Source: Gemmatimonadota bacterium
Lineage (GTDB): Bacteria > Gemmatimonadota > Gemmatimonadetes > Gemmatimonadales > GWC2-71-9
Reading direction: 5' to 3'
Assembly (NCBI GenBank): GCA_029863245.1
Contig: JAOTVV010000016.1
Coordinates: 1 to 64,000 of the forward strand
DNA length: 64,000 nt
Below the pieces are notes generated by a model. It ran no database searches. It worked only from the letters and a program-made list of their open reading frames with translations, and was not told where the DNA came from. Shown here piece by piece: positions 43,752-52,776 of the stretch. The position numbers and the translations under genes are program-made. Position 1 is the stretch's first letter. Each line of letters begins with the position of its first letter.

Positions 43752-43876
43752 ACTCAGTGCCCCTCCCGGTAGCGACCCTCCCGTCCCGGAAGTCTCGCAC
43801 CCATCTTTAGGGTGCTCGGCGGTGGGTGAGGGATTGGGCCGCGGAGCCGAGACTTCTTGCACTCTTCGAGGGAATC

Positions 43877-46033
43877 ATGAGACGACCGTGGGTGGTGCTC
43901 TTCGCGTTGGCGGGGTCGACACTGGTGTACCCGAACGCCGGTCTCGCGCAGGCCGGCGTCGATCTCGATACGATCCGTGCGGGTCGGTTCGACAATGGCA
44001 AGATGTGGACGTTCGAGTACGCGCCGAAGGCGTACTTCTCGGAGACCTACGGATTCGTGGCCGACGACGCGTGGTTCGAGCGCGCACGGCTGTCGGCACT
44101 CCGGATTCCCGGATGCTCGTCGTCGTTCGTGTCACCGCACGGATTGATGGTGACCAACCACCACTGTGTGCGTGGCGCCGTGAGCCGTGTGATGCGGGAG
44201 GGCGAGACACTCCTGGACAGCGGGTTCGTGGCCACGACACTCGATGAGGAGCGCCCGATCCCGGGGTACTACGCGGACCAGTTGATCGCGGTTGAGGACG
44301 TGAGTGACGAGGTCTTTGCGGCCGTCGATCGGGTACCCGAGGCCGAACGGGCCGAAGCGCGGGTCGATGCTCTGCGAACCATCGAGTTGCGGCTCCGCGC
44401 ACAACATGCAGGACTCGGTAGTCAGATCCGGGTCCAGATCATCGGGCTCTACAACGGCGGCCGGTACTCGGCATACGTGTTCCGCCGGTTCAGCGACATC
44501 CGGCTCGTGGCCGCGGCCGAGCTCCAGATGGGGTTCTTCGGCGGCGACCCGGACAACTTCACCTATCCACGGTACGCGCTCGACTTCGCGTTCCTGCGCG
44601 TGTACGAGGATGGCGAGCCATACCGCACGAGTCACTACTTTGGGTGGGGCACCGAGGGTGTCGAGGAAGGTGACGTCGTATTCGTGATCGGCAATCCCGG
44701 CCCGACCAATCGGCTCGCCACCGTCGCGCAGCTCGAGTTCCAGCGCGACGTGCTCGTGCCCGCCGCGGTGGGGTTCCTTGGTAGCCGGCTCACCGCGCTA
44801 CGCGACTTCCAGCGGGCATTCCCGGCAGAGGCCGAGGCGCTCGATCTGCGGAACCGGTCGTTCAGTTTGTCCAACTCGCTCAAGGCCAACACCGGTCGAC
44901 TCGCGGCCCTGCGTGATCCCACCATCATGGTCCGCCGCTTGGACGCCGAGCGCACGTTGCGCGAGACGATCGCCACGCGACCCGATCTCCAAAGCCGGTT
45001 CGGTGCGGTGTTCGACCGGCTGGCGACGATCCAGCGGCAGAAGCGGGAGTGGGCGCGCGATCTGCGAGCGTTCTACGGGTTCGGGAGCTCGTCGGCGTCT
45101 GCTGCGCTCGAGCGGCGGGCCGCGGCCGCGTTTGAGTATTTGGAGGCTCGGCGGATGGGGGCGACCTTGGATACGCTGGTTGCGCTTCGAGCCGAGCTGG
45201 AGCGGATCCCCGACTTCCCGCGGGAGCTGGAGCACGCGCTGCTCACTGCGCGGCTCGCCGACTACGGGCGTTACCTCGGTGCCGACGATCCGATCACGCG
45301 AGCTGCGCTCGGGGGGCAGGCCCCGTCGGATGCGGCGACTGCTCTGCTCGAACGCTCGGTCCTGAGAGATCAGGCGGGCCTGGCGAGCGCCATCGCAGAG
45401 GATCGGCTCACGATGCAGGACCCGGCGGTGCGGGTAGCGGCACAGGTGGTGCCCCGGTACGCGCAGTATCAGGCCGCGATCGGCGGGCTGCTCACCGCTG
45501 AACGCGAGCTCGCCGAAGATCTGGGTCGTGCCCGGTTCGCAGTGTACGGCGGGACCGCGCCCCCTGACGCGTCGTCATCGCCGCGGATCACCGATGGCGT
45601 GGTGCTGCCGTACGAGTACAACGGCACGCTCGCACCAGTGTACACCACGTTCTTCGGGGTGTACAATCTGTTCCACGCGTTCGGGCCGGGTACCGACTGG
45701 GACCTGCCATACCGCTGGCGCACGCCGCCCGCAGGGCTCGACCTGGGCACGCCGCTCAATTTCATCTCGACCGCCGACACCTATGGCGGCAACTCCGGCT
45801 CGCCCGCGGTGACCAAGGACCTCGCCATCGTCGGCGTCAACTTCGACCGCAACATCCAAGGGCTCTCGCGCGATTTCATCTATCTGCCCGAGCGGGGGCG
45901 CAACATCATGGTAGATGTGCGCGCCATTCAGGCCGCGCTCGATCATGCCTACGATGCCGATCGCATCCTGATGGAAGCGACGACGGGCACGCTGTATCGG
46001 ACCGAGGCGGAGGCGGATGCGGCCAGGCGGTAG
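43877..46033 (+). CDS. S46-family dipeptidyl-peptidase, DPP11-like (718 aa)
   Basis: It removes dipeptides from the N-terminus of peptides in the periplasm. A signal peptide ends near AGLAQA. The catalytic His lies in MVTNHHCV (His95/96) and the Ser in GGNSGSPA (Ser640). Arg658, in NFDRN, is 18 residues after that serine. In characterised DPP11 an Arg 18 residues after the catalytic Ser sets preference for Asp/Glu at P1, while DPP7 has Gly there (from memory). GAGGG precedes ATG 43877. The length fits S46. This suggests an oligopeptide-scavenging lifestyle together with the M1 enzyme. Confidence 0.92.
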   Translation: MRRPWVVLFALAGSTLVYPNAGLAQAGVDLDTIRAGRFDNGKMWTFEYAPKAYFSETYGFVADDAWFERARLSALRIPGCSSSFVSPHGLMVTNHHCVRGAVSRVMREGETLLDSGFVATTLDEERPIPGYYADQLIAVEDVSDEVFAAVDRVPEAERAEARVDALRTIELRLRAQHAGLGSQIRVQIIGLYNGGRYSAYVFRRFSDIRLVAAAELQMGFFGGDPDNFTYPRYALDFAFLRVYEDGEPYRTSHYFGWGTEGVEEGDVVFVIGNPGPTNRLATVAQLEFQRDVLVPAAVGFLGSRLTALRDFQRAFPAEAEALDLRNRSFSLSNSLKANTGRLAALRDPTIMVRRLDAERTLRETIATRPDLQSRFGAVFDRLATIQRQKREWARDLRAFYGFGSSSASAALERRAAAAFEYLEARRMGATLDTLVALRAELERIPDFPRELEHALLTARLADYGRYLGADDPITRAALGGQAPSDAATALLERSVLRDQAGLASAIAEDRLTMQDPAVRVAAQVVPRYAQYQAAIGGLLTAERELAEDLGRARFAVYGGTAPPDASSSPRITDGVVLPYEYNGTLAPVYTTFFGVYNLFHAFGPGTDWDLPYRWRTPPAGLDLGTPLNFISTADTYGGNSGSPAVTKDLAIVGVNFDRNIQGLSRDFIYLPERGRNIMVDVRAIQAALDHAYDADRILMEATTGTLYRTEAEADAARR

Positions 46034-46063
46034 CGGGTTGGGTGAGGGCGATGGCAAACGTGA

Positions 46064-46092
46064 AGCGGGCGGCCCCAGGTGGGCCACCCGCT
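46064..46092. terminator. Hairpin between convergent genes
   Basis: AGCGGG-C-GGCCC, loop CAGGT, GGGCC-A-CCCGCT: an 11-bp stem with one mismatch, midway between the S46 gene and the opposing membrane-protein gene. It is likely shared by both. Confidence 0.55.
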
Positions 46093-46139
46093 CTCGTTGG
46101 GTCATCGCCTCTGTTCGGTGTGCGGGGTGACCGCGTGGG

Positions 46140-46841
46140 TCAGGTCCCGTCGCGCTTGTTCTCCAGCGTGATGAACGCCAAGAGCTTGGCCGCCGCGTAG
46201 CGGAATGAGCGCTCTCGGAACGCCAGATAGCAGACCGCGGCCGCCAGGACACTCAGCAGGAACAGCTGGGTCCGGATGATGGGGAACGGGCCGATCGTGC
46301 CGGCGGCGTCGAGGGCGATGATCGGCCCCCACAACGGCAGCACGATGGCAAACGCGGCTGACGGCAGAATGAAGCCGCGTGCCAGCCGATACTGGTCGCG
46401 GTAAACCTGGATGCCGCGATAGAGGTCGAGCGAGCGGTGGAGGACGGAGAACTCGATCGCGTGCATGACCGCCGTGGCGGCGTACACGTGTGGCGGTGGC
46501 TCGGCGGCGAACACGTCGCTGTACTTGGGGCCGCCGGGGTATAGCTCCTCGACCCCGGCCGCCTCCATCCGGCGCCGAACCGAATCGCTCGAGACGACCT
46601 CCAAGATCCAGCGGAGCTTGACCCGATGGAACACGGCCTTGGAGACTGTATGCATCAGCACGCCGAGCGCGACCGAGGCCGTGAACAGCACCACGATTCC
46701 CACGGTGATCTGCATCCCGCTCCAGTCGGGGCGTCCTTCGATGTTGAAGGTCGGTGAGGCAACGTCGAAGAGCACGATCACCCACAGCATCGTGTAGATC
46801 CCTTGGACGAGGGTGGTGATGCCAAGAGAGAAGGGGCGCAT
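46140..46841 (-). CDS. Hypothetical membrane protein (233 aa)
   Basis: Hydrophobic segments lie at about 8-27, 46-64, 155-172 and 186-206 (LFLLSVLAAAVCYLAF). A soluble loop of about 90 residues (KLRWILEVVSSDSVRRRMEA) sits between the second and third. It begins MRPFSLGITTLVQGIYTMLW without a cleavable signal. No family was recognised. It is convergent with the S46 gene and divergent from the aldehyde dehydrogenase. Confidence 0.65.
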   Translation of the reverse strand: MRPFSLGITTLVQGIYTMLWVIVLFDVASPTFNIEGRPDWSGMQITVGIVVLFTASVALGVLMHTVSKAVFHRVKLRWILEVVSSDSVRRRMEAAGVEELYPGGPKYSDVFAAEPPPHVYAATAVMHAIEFSVLHRSLDLYRGIQVYRDQYRLARGFILPSAAFAIVLPLWGPIIALDAAGTIGPFPIIRTQLFLLSVLAAAVCYLAFRERSFRYAAAKLLAFITLENKRDGT

Positions 46842-47000
46842 CGGTGAACCTCCGGACTCGAGTGGTGCCCGCGCCCGCGGGGCCGGCGGCAGCGCATCGA
46901 TCAGTCGGTCTGACCCGATTGCTGCCGCCCTAAGCTAGGCACCGAGGACCGTTCCGGCCAGACATGCGCCAAGCGCTCGGTAGCCCGACATCACCGAACA

Positions 47001-47009
47001 TGCTAGAAT
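47001..47009 (+). promoter_or_regulatory. Extended -10 element upstream of the aldehyde dehydrogenase
   Basis: TGCTAGAAT matches an extended -10 (TGN-TANAAT). No good -35 is seen. It would give a leader of about 60-65 bases. Confidence 0.4.
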
Positions 47010-47079
47010 CCTGAGCCGGCGAGCGCAAAACGCCGGTCGATCTCCAGTGTAGACACGAATCCAGACCACAGGTGCGGTG

Positions 47080-48660
47080 ATGGGTAAGAACGCAGCGAAC
47101 AAGCGTCCCGGTTTCCTCGCGACGCTCGGCATCGAGGACGTGAACCGGGGCGGGTTTGGTGGGAAGTGGATGGGGTCGGGCCCGGAGCAGCAGGTCACTA
47201 CCCCGATCGACGGCTCCACGATCGCGACGGTGCAGCAGGTCACCGAAGCGGAGTATGATAAGATCATCGATGCGGCGCACCGCGCGTTCCTCGCGTGGCG
47301 CAAGGTCCCGGCGCCCAGACGCGGGGAGGTGGTGCGACAGCTCGGCAACCGGTTGCGCGAGGTGAAACACGGGCTAGGCCAGCTGGTGACGCTGGAGATG
47401 GGCAAGATCCTGCCCGAAGGCGAGGGCGAGGTGCAGGAGATGATCGATATCTGCGACTTCGCTGTAGGTCTCTCGCGCCAGCTCTACGGCCTCTCGATGC
47501 ACTCCGAACGGCCCGACCACCGCATGATGGAGCAATGGCACCCGCTCGGCGTGGTGGGCGTGATCAGCGCGTTCAACTTCCCCGTGGCCGTGTGGAGCTG
47601 GAACACGGCCATCGCGGCCGTGTGTGGGGACAGTGTGGTATGGAAACCCTCCAGCCAGACGCCACTCACGGCTATCGCGTGCACCAAGATCGCCGAACGG
47701 GTTGCGCACGAGAACGGCGTCGACCCGGCAATCTTCTCGCTGGTGATCGGCCGAGGATCCACCATCGGCGACCGGTTGCTCCAGGACACGCGCATCCCCC
47801 TCGTGTCAGCGACCGGGAGCTGCCGGGTGGGGCGTCGGGTGGCCGAGGTGGTGGGAACGCGGTTCGGGCGCACCATCCTCGAACTGGGCGGCAACAACGC
47901 CATCATCGTGACGCCACACGCAAACCTCGACCTGGCCGAACGCGCGATCCTGTTCGGCGCGGTCGGCACGGCGGGGCAACGGTGCACCAGCACGCGCCGT
48001 ATCATCGTGCACGCGTCGCTCAAGGATCAGCTGGTGAAGCGGCTGGTGAAGGCGTACGAGGGGATCCCGATCGGCGATCCACGGAAGCCCGAGACGCTCA
48101 TGGGGCCGCTCGTCACCAAGAGCGCCGTGCAGGACCTGCAGAACGCCATCGTGCAGGTGAAGAAGGAGGGTGGGAAGATCCTGTATGGCGGCGAGCCGCT
48201 GGACGGCCCGCAGTACCCGGGTGGGCACTACGTCAGGCCGTGCATCGCCGAGGCGAAGAACGCGTTTGCCATCGTGCAGGAGGAGACCTTTGCGCCGATC
48301 CTCTACATCATCTCCTACGGGAAGAAGGCGTCGAGTCCACAACAAGCCGTAGACGAGCTGGAAGAGGCGATCGCCTACCACAACGGCGTCCCGCAGGGCC
48401 TGTCGTCGGCGATCTTCACCGAGCACCTGCGGGAGGCGGAGTTGTTCCTGTCCGCCCGGGGTTCGGACTGCGGCATTGCGAACGTGAACATCGGGACCAG
48501 CGGGGCCGAGATCGGCGGTGCGTTCGGTGGCGAGAAGGAAACGGGTGGCGGCCGCGAGTCCGGCTCGGACGCCTGGAAGGTCTACATGCGGCGCCAGACC
48601 AACACGGTCAACTGGAGCACTGAGCTTCCCCTGGCGCAGGGCATCAAGTTCGGCGACTGA
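47080..48660 (+). CDS. ALDH7-type aldehyde dehydrogenase (probable aminoadipate-semialdehyde dehydrogenase) (526 aa)
   Basis: An NAD(P)+-dependent aldehyde dehydrogenase. The catalytic Cys lies in GTAGQRCTSTRR and the general-base Glu in LELGGNNA; the oxyanion Asn is in FNFPVAVWSWN. The NNAI form after LELGG and the overall pattern fit the ALDH7 family (L-2-aminoadipate-6-semialdehyde/piperideine-6-carboxylate dehydrogenase, lysine catabolism) better than succinate-semialdehyde or betaine enzymes. No lysine aminotransferase is adjacent, so the pathway is not confirmed. ATG 47080 and GTG 47077 are both possible starts. Confidence 0.85.
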   Translation: MGKNAANKRPGFLATLGIEDVNRGGFGGKWMGSGPEQQVTTPIDGSTIATVQQVTEAEYDKIIDAAHRAFLAWRKVPAPRRGEVVRQLGNRLREVKHGLGQLVTLEMGKILPEGEGEVQEMIDICDFAVGLSRQLYGLSMHSERPDHRMMEQWHPLGVVGVISAFNFPVAVWSWNTAIAAVCGDSVVWKPSSQTPLTAIACTKIAERVAHENGVDPAIFSLVIGRGSTIGDRLLQDTRIPLVSATGSCRVGRRVAEVVGTRFGRTILELGGNNAIIVTPHANLDLAERAILFGAVGTAGQRCTSTRRIIVHASLKDQLVKRLVKAYEGIPIGDPRKPETLMGPLVTKSAVQDLQNAIVQVKKEGGKILYGGEPLDGPQYPGGHYVRPCIAEAKNAFAIVQEETFAPILYIISYGKKASSPQQAVDELEEAIAYHNGVPQGLSSAIFTEHLREAELFLSARGSDCGIANVNIGTSGAEIGGAFGGEKETGGGRESGSDAWKVYMRRQTNTVNWSTELPLAQGIKFGD

Positions 48661-48684
48661 TCGAGGCATCGGGCGATCAATTCA

Positions 48685-48717
48685 GGGCCCGGCTGCACCT
48701 CAGGGTGTGCCGGGCCC
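48685..48717. terminator. Hairpin at the convergent 3' ends of the dehydrogenase and glycosylase genes
   Basis: GGGCCCGGC and GCCGGGCCC, a perfect 9-bp stem with a 15-base loop. The right arm overlaps the last codons of the glycosylase gene. Confidence 0.5.
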
Positions 48718-49650
48718 GTCGTTCGTGCCCTGTGCGGCAGCTGGCGCTCCCGCCGTCCCGGTCCGCGCCTCCCACTCGTCCAGCGAGCGCGGCCAATCGT
48801 CCTTGAGCAGGCGGGACAACGCCCGGTCGGCGAATACCTTCCCGCCGGTCTGGCACTCGGCGCAGTAGTTCACCTCGTTCTCCGCATACCGGATCCGTTG
48901 CACTGGCGATCCGCACGTGAGACACGGCTGGCGATAGCGGCCGTGGACGGCCATCTCGTCGCGAAAGGCCGTCACCTTGGTTGGGAACGTGTCGCCGGTC
49001 TGGCGGCGGAGCCGGTCGATCCACTCGAGCAGCGTGGAGCGCACCGCGCGGTGGAGACGCTCAATCTCCTTGGGCGAGAGTCTCGAGGTGAGGGTCAGGG
49101 GCGAGAGGCGTGCGGCGTGGAGGATCTCGTCCGAATACGCGTTGCCGATCCCGCTGAACAGCCGCGGGTCGGTGAGGGCCCGCTTGAGCGTGTGGTTCTC
49201 GCTCGTGAGGCGCTGACGGAACGCGGCAAGATCCGCGTCGAGTAGGTCGATCCCACCGGCATCGTGCCCCATCAGCTGCCCACGACCCTCGACCAGGTGA
49301 AGCGAAGCACGGCGCTGCTTGCCGGCTTCCGTCAGCACCAGTGATCCCGTGGGGAAGTCGAATGCCGCGAGTCCGTTGGCCTTGGGGATCGCGGCACCGG
49401 CCGGCCGCCACAGGAGCCTTCCCGCGATCATGAGGTGCAGGATCACGAACAGCTCGCCGTTGAGCACCATGACGATGCGCTTGCCGAGCCGCTCCACACC
49501 GCGCACCGTGCGGCCCTCGGCCGCCGATGGGGGCGGATCGACGGAGCGGAGCACGAAGGGCTTCGTGATCCGGATGGCGTCGAGCCGCCGGTCCACGACC
49601 CTCGATGCCAGGGCCTCGAGGTAGATAGTGATATCGGGGGCCTCAGCCAC
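48700..49650 (-). CDS. Fpg/Nei-family DNA glycosylase with Ala at the nucleophile position (316 aa)
   Basis: A bifunctional base-excision glycosylase/AP lyase for oxidised bases. It has the H2TH region (GIGNAYSDEILHAARLSP) and a C-terminal zinc finger (CLTCGS and CAEC, about 245-270). Canonical family members start with Pro2-Glu3, and Pro2 is the Schiff-base nucleophile. Here the start reads M-A-E-A-P-D, so Ala2 takes that position while Glu3 is kept. A primary amine can still act (NEIL3 uses Val2), so activity may persist. The start is GTG with a weak ribosome-binding site. No other start restores Pro2. Confidence 0.88.
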   Translation of the reverse strand: MAEAPDITIYLEALASRVVDRRLDAIRITKPFVLRSVDPPPSAAEGRTVRGVERLGKRIVMVLNGELFVILHLMIAGRLLWRPAGAAIPKANGLAAFDFPTGSLVLTEAGKQRRASLHLVEGRGQLMGHDAGGIDLLDADLAAFRQRLTSENHTLKRALTDPRLFSGIGNAYSDEILHAARLSPLTLTSRLSPKEIERLHRAVRSTLLEWIDRLRRQTGDTFPTKVTAFRDEMAVHGRYRQPCLTCGSPVQRIRYAENEVNYCAECQTGGKVFADRALSRLLKDDWPRSLDEWEARTGTAGAPAAAQGTNDGPGTP

Positions 49651-49682
49651 GTTCAGCTGCCTGTCTCGTCAGCACGGTGCCG

Positions 49683-50903
49683 TCACCCGGGCGTCAGCAC
49701 CTCTTCGCCCTCGAGCTTTGCCACGATCACCGCGCCGCAGGAATCGCTCAGCACGTTCACCGTGGTGCGGAACATGTCGAGCACCCGGTCAACGGCGAGG
49801 ATGATCGCGACCCCCTCCAGCGGCAGTCCCACCGCGGCCAGGATGATCGACATCATCACCATACCGGACATGGGCACCGATGCCGCGCCGATCGACGCGA
49901 GCAGCGCCGTCAGGACGATGATGAGCTGTTGGTCGAACGAGAGGGCGAACCCGTACACCTGGGCAATGAAGATTACGGCGACGCACTCGTACAGGGCGGT
50001 GCCGTCCATGTTGACCGTTGCCCCGATCGGCAGCACGAAGGACGAGATCTTCTCCGAAACCTTGGAGTTTCCGGTCACGGCCTCCATGGTGAGCGGCAGC
50101 GTCACGATCGTCGAGCATGTGGAGAAGGCAGTCACCAGCGCGGGAGGCATGCCCCTGTAATGTCGGAACGGGTTTTTGCGGGTCACTAAGTACACGAGTG
50201 CGGGTAACGTCACGACGGCGTGAATGAAGAGACCGATCAGCACGATCACGAAGTAGAACCCCAGTGACCGGAACGCGTCGAACCCGATGGTCGCCACGAT
50301 GCGCGCATTGATTCCGAACACACCGAGCGGCGCCGTCCAGATCACGAGGTGGGTCAGCTTCAGCATGGCGTGGAAGGCGCCGTGGAAGAAATTGCCCAGT
50401 TGGCTCCGATGCGGTTCGTCGAGCCGAGTGACGAAGTACCCGAACAGGATGCAGAAGAAGATCACCGGCATCACCTGTCCCTCGGCGATCGCCTGGAACG
50501 GGTTTTCCGGAATGACGTTCATGAGGATGTCGCCCACGCTCTGCTGCGCGGCCGGGATAGCCTCGACGGCCTGCTGCAGGTGGATGGTCGATCCGACACC
50601 GGGTCGAAACACGTTCACCAGGACTTGCCCGGTCAGGATCGCCAACAGGCTGCTGGTGATGTAGTAGGCGAAGGTCTTGGCTCCGAGGACCTCGAGATTC
50701 TTCTTCTCCCCGACGCTGATGACCGCCGACGTGAGCGAGGTGATGATGAGCGGCATGATGGCCATCCGCAGCAGCCGCAGGAACACCTCGGCGAGCGGGT
50801 CCGCGACGGCGAGGATCGATTCGCCGGCCGTCGCTCCCGCGATCATGCCGCCGAACAGGCCGACGAAGATCCAGAACGTCAGGGATCGAAGTGGGAGACG
50901 CAT
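49683..50903 (-). CDS. Dicarboxylate/amino acid:cation symporter (406 aa)
   Basis: A DAACS-family (GltP/DctA-like) sodium- or proton-coupled carrier. The hairpin motif is TAFSTCSTIVTLP, where many members have a serine-rich SSSAATLP. The unwound TM7 motif is NMDGTALYECVAVIFIAQ and the HP2/TM8 region is VDRVLDMFRTTVNVLSDSCG, with the substrate-coordinating DxxxTxxNxxxD pattern. Eight TM helices and two re-entrant loops fit the length. Substrates could be glutamate/aspartate or C4-dicarboxylates; the Cys-rich hairpin makes prediction uncertain. Confidence 0.93.
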   Translation of the reverse strand: MRLPLRSLTFWIFVGLFGGMIAGATAGESILAVADPLAEVFLRLLRMAIMPLIITSLTSAVISVGEKKNLEVLGAKTFAYYITSSLLAILTGQVLVNVFRPGVGSTIHLQQAVEAIPAAQQSVGDILMNVIPENPFQAIAEGQVMPVIFFCILFGYFVTRLDEPHRSQLGNFFHGAFHAMLKLTHLVIWTAPLGVFGINARIVATIGFDAFRSLGFYFVIVLIGLFIHAVVTLPALVYLVTRKNPFRHYRGMPPALVTAFSTCSTIVTLPLTMEAVTGNSKVSEKISSFVLPIGATVNMDGTALYECVAVIFIAQVYGFALSFDQQLIIVLTALLASIGAASVPMSGMVMMSIILAAVGLPLEGVAIILAVDRVLDMFRTTVNVLSDSCGAVIVAKLEGEEVLTPG

Positions 50904-51072
50904 GGCAGGGAATAGTGCACCCGCTGATCGGGGAGGGGAACCACGGGCCGATGGTGTGCTGGGGTGGGTGGGAGGGCACCGCGTCGGCGGCCGAGGGTAT
51001 CAGGTTCCAAGCGCCACCGCTCCCCGGACCGAGAGCGGCCCGGCGCTCCACCTACCACAGGAGTGACGACGT

Positions 51073-51750
51073 ATGGACGGGATGGTACGGATGACCCTGG
51101 GCGTCGCGACGACACTCGCCCTCACCGCGTCAACCGCGGGGGCGCAGCTCACCAACATGCCGGTCTATGCCAACCCGGCGGTGTCGGCCGTTCGGATCCA
51201 AGGGGACTACGCCTTCGGGGTGAACCAGGGATCCGGAGAGAACTCGGCCTTTGCCGCACGCGGCAACCTGGTGGTGTCCAAGCTCATCCTCGGGGCCGGT
51301 GTCGGCGTGGTCAAGCTTACCGATACCGAGCCGATGTACATGGGGTCACTGGGATATCGCCTCCTCGGCGGGGGCGCGATGCCACTGGCCGTGGCACTGC
51401 AGGCGGGCGTGGGCGTCGTGGAGACCGACAACCTCCAGAAGACCGTCGATGTGCCGGTGAGCCTCGGCGTGGCGCTTCACCTGCCGCTCGTGCTCGTCAC
51501 GATCGACCCGTGGATCGCGCCCCGCTACACGCTGCAGTTCAACTCGGTTGCCGGGACGACGGGGTCGCGCAACCACCTTGGGCTGTCGGCGGGGATCGAC
51601 GCCCGTCTCGCCATGGGGTTGGGGTTCCAGCTGGGGTTCGACTGGCAGCGGCTACCCGACTTCAGCCTCGATGCCGGCATCGCGGGAATCGTGAGCGACG
51701 CGAAGCGGGAACCGTTCTTGATGAGCCTCGGCATCCACTTCGGGCTCTGA
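51073..51750 (+). CDS. Hypothetical outer-membrane beta-barrel protein (225 aa)
   Basis: AGGAG precedes ATG 51073. A signal peptide ends near TAGAQL. The mature chain alternates polar and hydrophobic residues in strands of about ten and ends in GIHFGL. Turns such as NQGSGENSAF and GTTGSRNH suggest surface loops. Probably a small eight- to ten-strand barrel. No specific family was recognised. It converges on the PIG-L gene. Confidence 0.7.
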   Translation: MDGMVRMTLGVATTLALTASTAGAQLTNMPVYANPAVSAVRIQGDYAFGVNQGSGENSAFAARGNLVVSKLILGAGVGVVKLTDTEPMYMGSLGYRLLGGGAMPLAVALQAGVGVVETDNLQKTVDVPVSLGVALHLPLVLVTIDPWIAPRYTLQFNSVAGTTGSRNHLGLSAGIDARLAMGLGFQLGFDWQRLPDFSLDAGIAGIVSDAKREPFLMSLGIHFGL

Positions 51751-51751
51751 A

Positions 51752-51769
51752 GCGCCGGCGGACCGGCGC
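51752..51769. terminator. Hairpin between convergent barrel and PIG-L genes
   Basis: GCGCCGG-CGGA-CCGGCGC, a perfect 7-bp stem with a 4-base loop, directly after the stop at 51750. Confidence 0.55.
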
Positions 51770-51780
51770 CCGTCGGGGGG

Positions 51781-52731
51781 CTATCGGCGGGTGCCGGCCA
51801 CCTCCGGAAGCGCCGGCGCAGCCAACCGTTCGAAGAACACTCTGGTTGCAGCGAGGCGCTGGGGGCCGTTCACGTCGAAGTACCAGAATCGTTCCACGTC
51901 ACTCCGGTTCATCAGGAGCTGCATGGTCCCCTGGGACTTGTGCTCCGCGATGACCCAGTTCACCACGATACGGTAGTCCAGGCGACCCTGCGGATCGAGG
52001 GGCTCGGTCATGTCGAACACGAACGGTGTGAGGCCCGGCTCGACGCGGGTGATCGGGTAGCCCGGCAGTTCTTCGAAGGCCAGCATCGTGGTGTCGGCCT
52101 TCGTGCCGACGAAGCAGCCCATGACCGTGGGACGGTGCTCGCCCGCCACCGCCTGCGCCGCCCTGAGGGCCAAGATGCTCGCCGCCTTGTGATGGGCGTG
52201 GAAGTTGGGGATCGGCAGGTGCACGAAGACGTAGTCGTACTGACCCCGCTCCAAGAGTTCCTGGAGCCTGGTCTGCACGCGATCGCTCCGCCATACGTGC
52301 GTCAGAACCGTATCGACATTCTCGGTATAGGCGGGGTCTGGCTCATCGAGGAAGAAGTAATTCCGGACTCCCACGATCGCGCCGCCTGCCATCAGCTCGC
52401 GCTTTCGGATCGCGGGCAGGTACTGCCGAGCTACGCGTTCGTCGGTGAGCCGCAAGCCGTAGATCGGCTCCGCGAGCTGGGCATAGCGGTACCCGCCACT
52501 GCCGTCGGTGACGAGCGCGAGATCGACCTGTCCGCCGAGGAACCTGGTGATCTTGTAGACCGCTCCGGCGAACATTGCATCGTCGTCCGGATGGGCGACG
52601 ACGAGGAGAACGCGCACCCCGGAATCGGCCTGTGCCCCCAGTGGTTGTGGCACGGCGGTTATGAGGAGAAGCGCAAGGGTCGCCGCTCCGAAGACTCCGC
52701 GGCGTGAAGCACGAGATGTGCGATCCGTCAT
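51781..52731 (-). CDS. PIG-L/LmbE-family deacetylase, secreted (316 aa)
   Basis: A zinc-dependent N-acetyl (sugar) deacetylase. The zinc motif AHPDDD lies in LLVVAHPDDDAMFAGA and the second site is FHAHHK. A signal sequence with a twin-arginine-like RASRRGVFGAA precedes the mature part, cleaved near PLGAQA. ATG 52731 was chosen because GAGG lies 5 bases before it; GTG 52737 overlaps that site. Secreted PIG-L proteins may act on extracellular glycans; the substrate is unknown. The C-terminal 70 residues (YRIVVNWVIAEHKSQGTMQ) are typical of the longer forms. Confidence 0.88.
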   Translation of the reverse strand: MTDRTSRASRRGVFGAATLALLLITAVPQPLGAQADSGVRVLLVVAHPDDDAMFAGAVYKITRFLGGQVDLALVTDGSGGYRYAQLAEPIYGLRLTDERVARQYLPAIRKRELMAGGAIVGVRNYFFLDEPDPAYTENVDTVLTHVWRSDRVQTRLQELLERGQYDYVFVHLPIPNFHAHHKAASILALRAAQAVAGEHRPTVMGCFVGTKADTTMLAFEELPGYPITRVEPGLTPFVFDMTEPLDPQGRLDYRIVVNWVIAEHKSQGTMQLLMNRSDVERFWYFDVNGPQRLAATRVFFERLAAPALPEVAGTRR

Positions 52732-52776
52732 AGTCACCTCATCTCGCTCCAGGTACCGTGGTGTGGCCGGCCAGGA

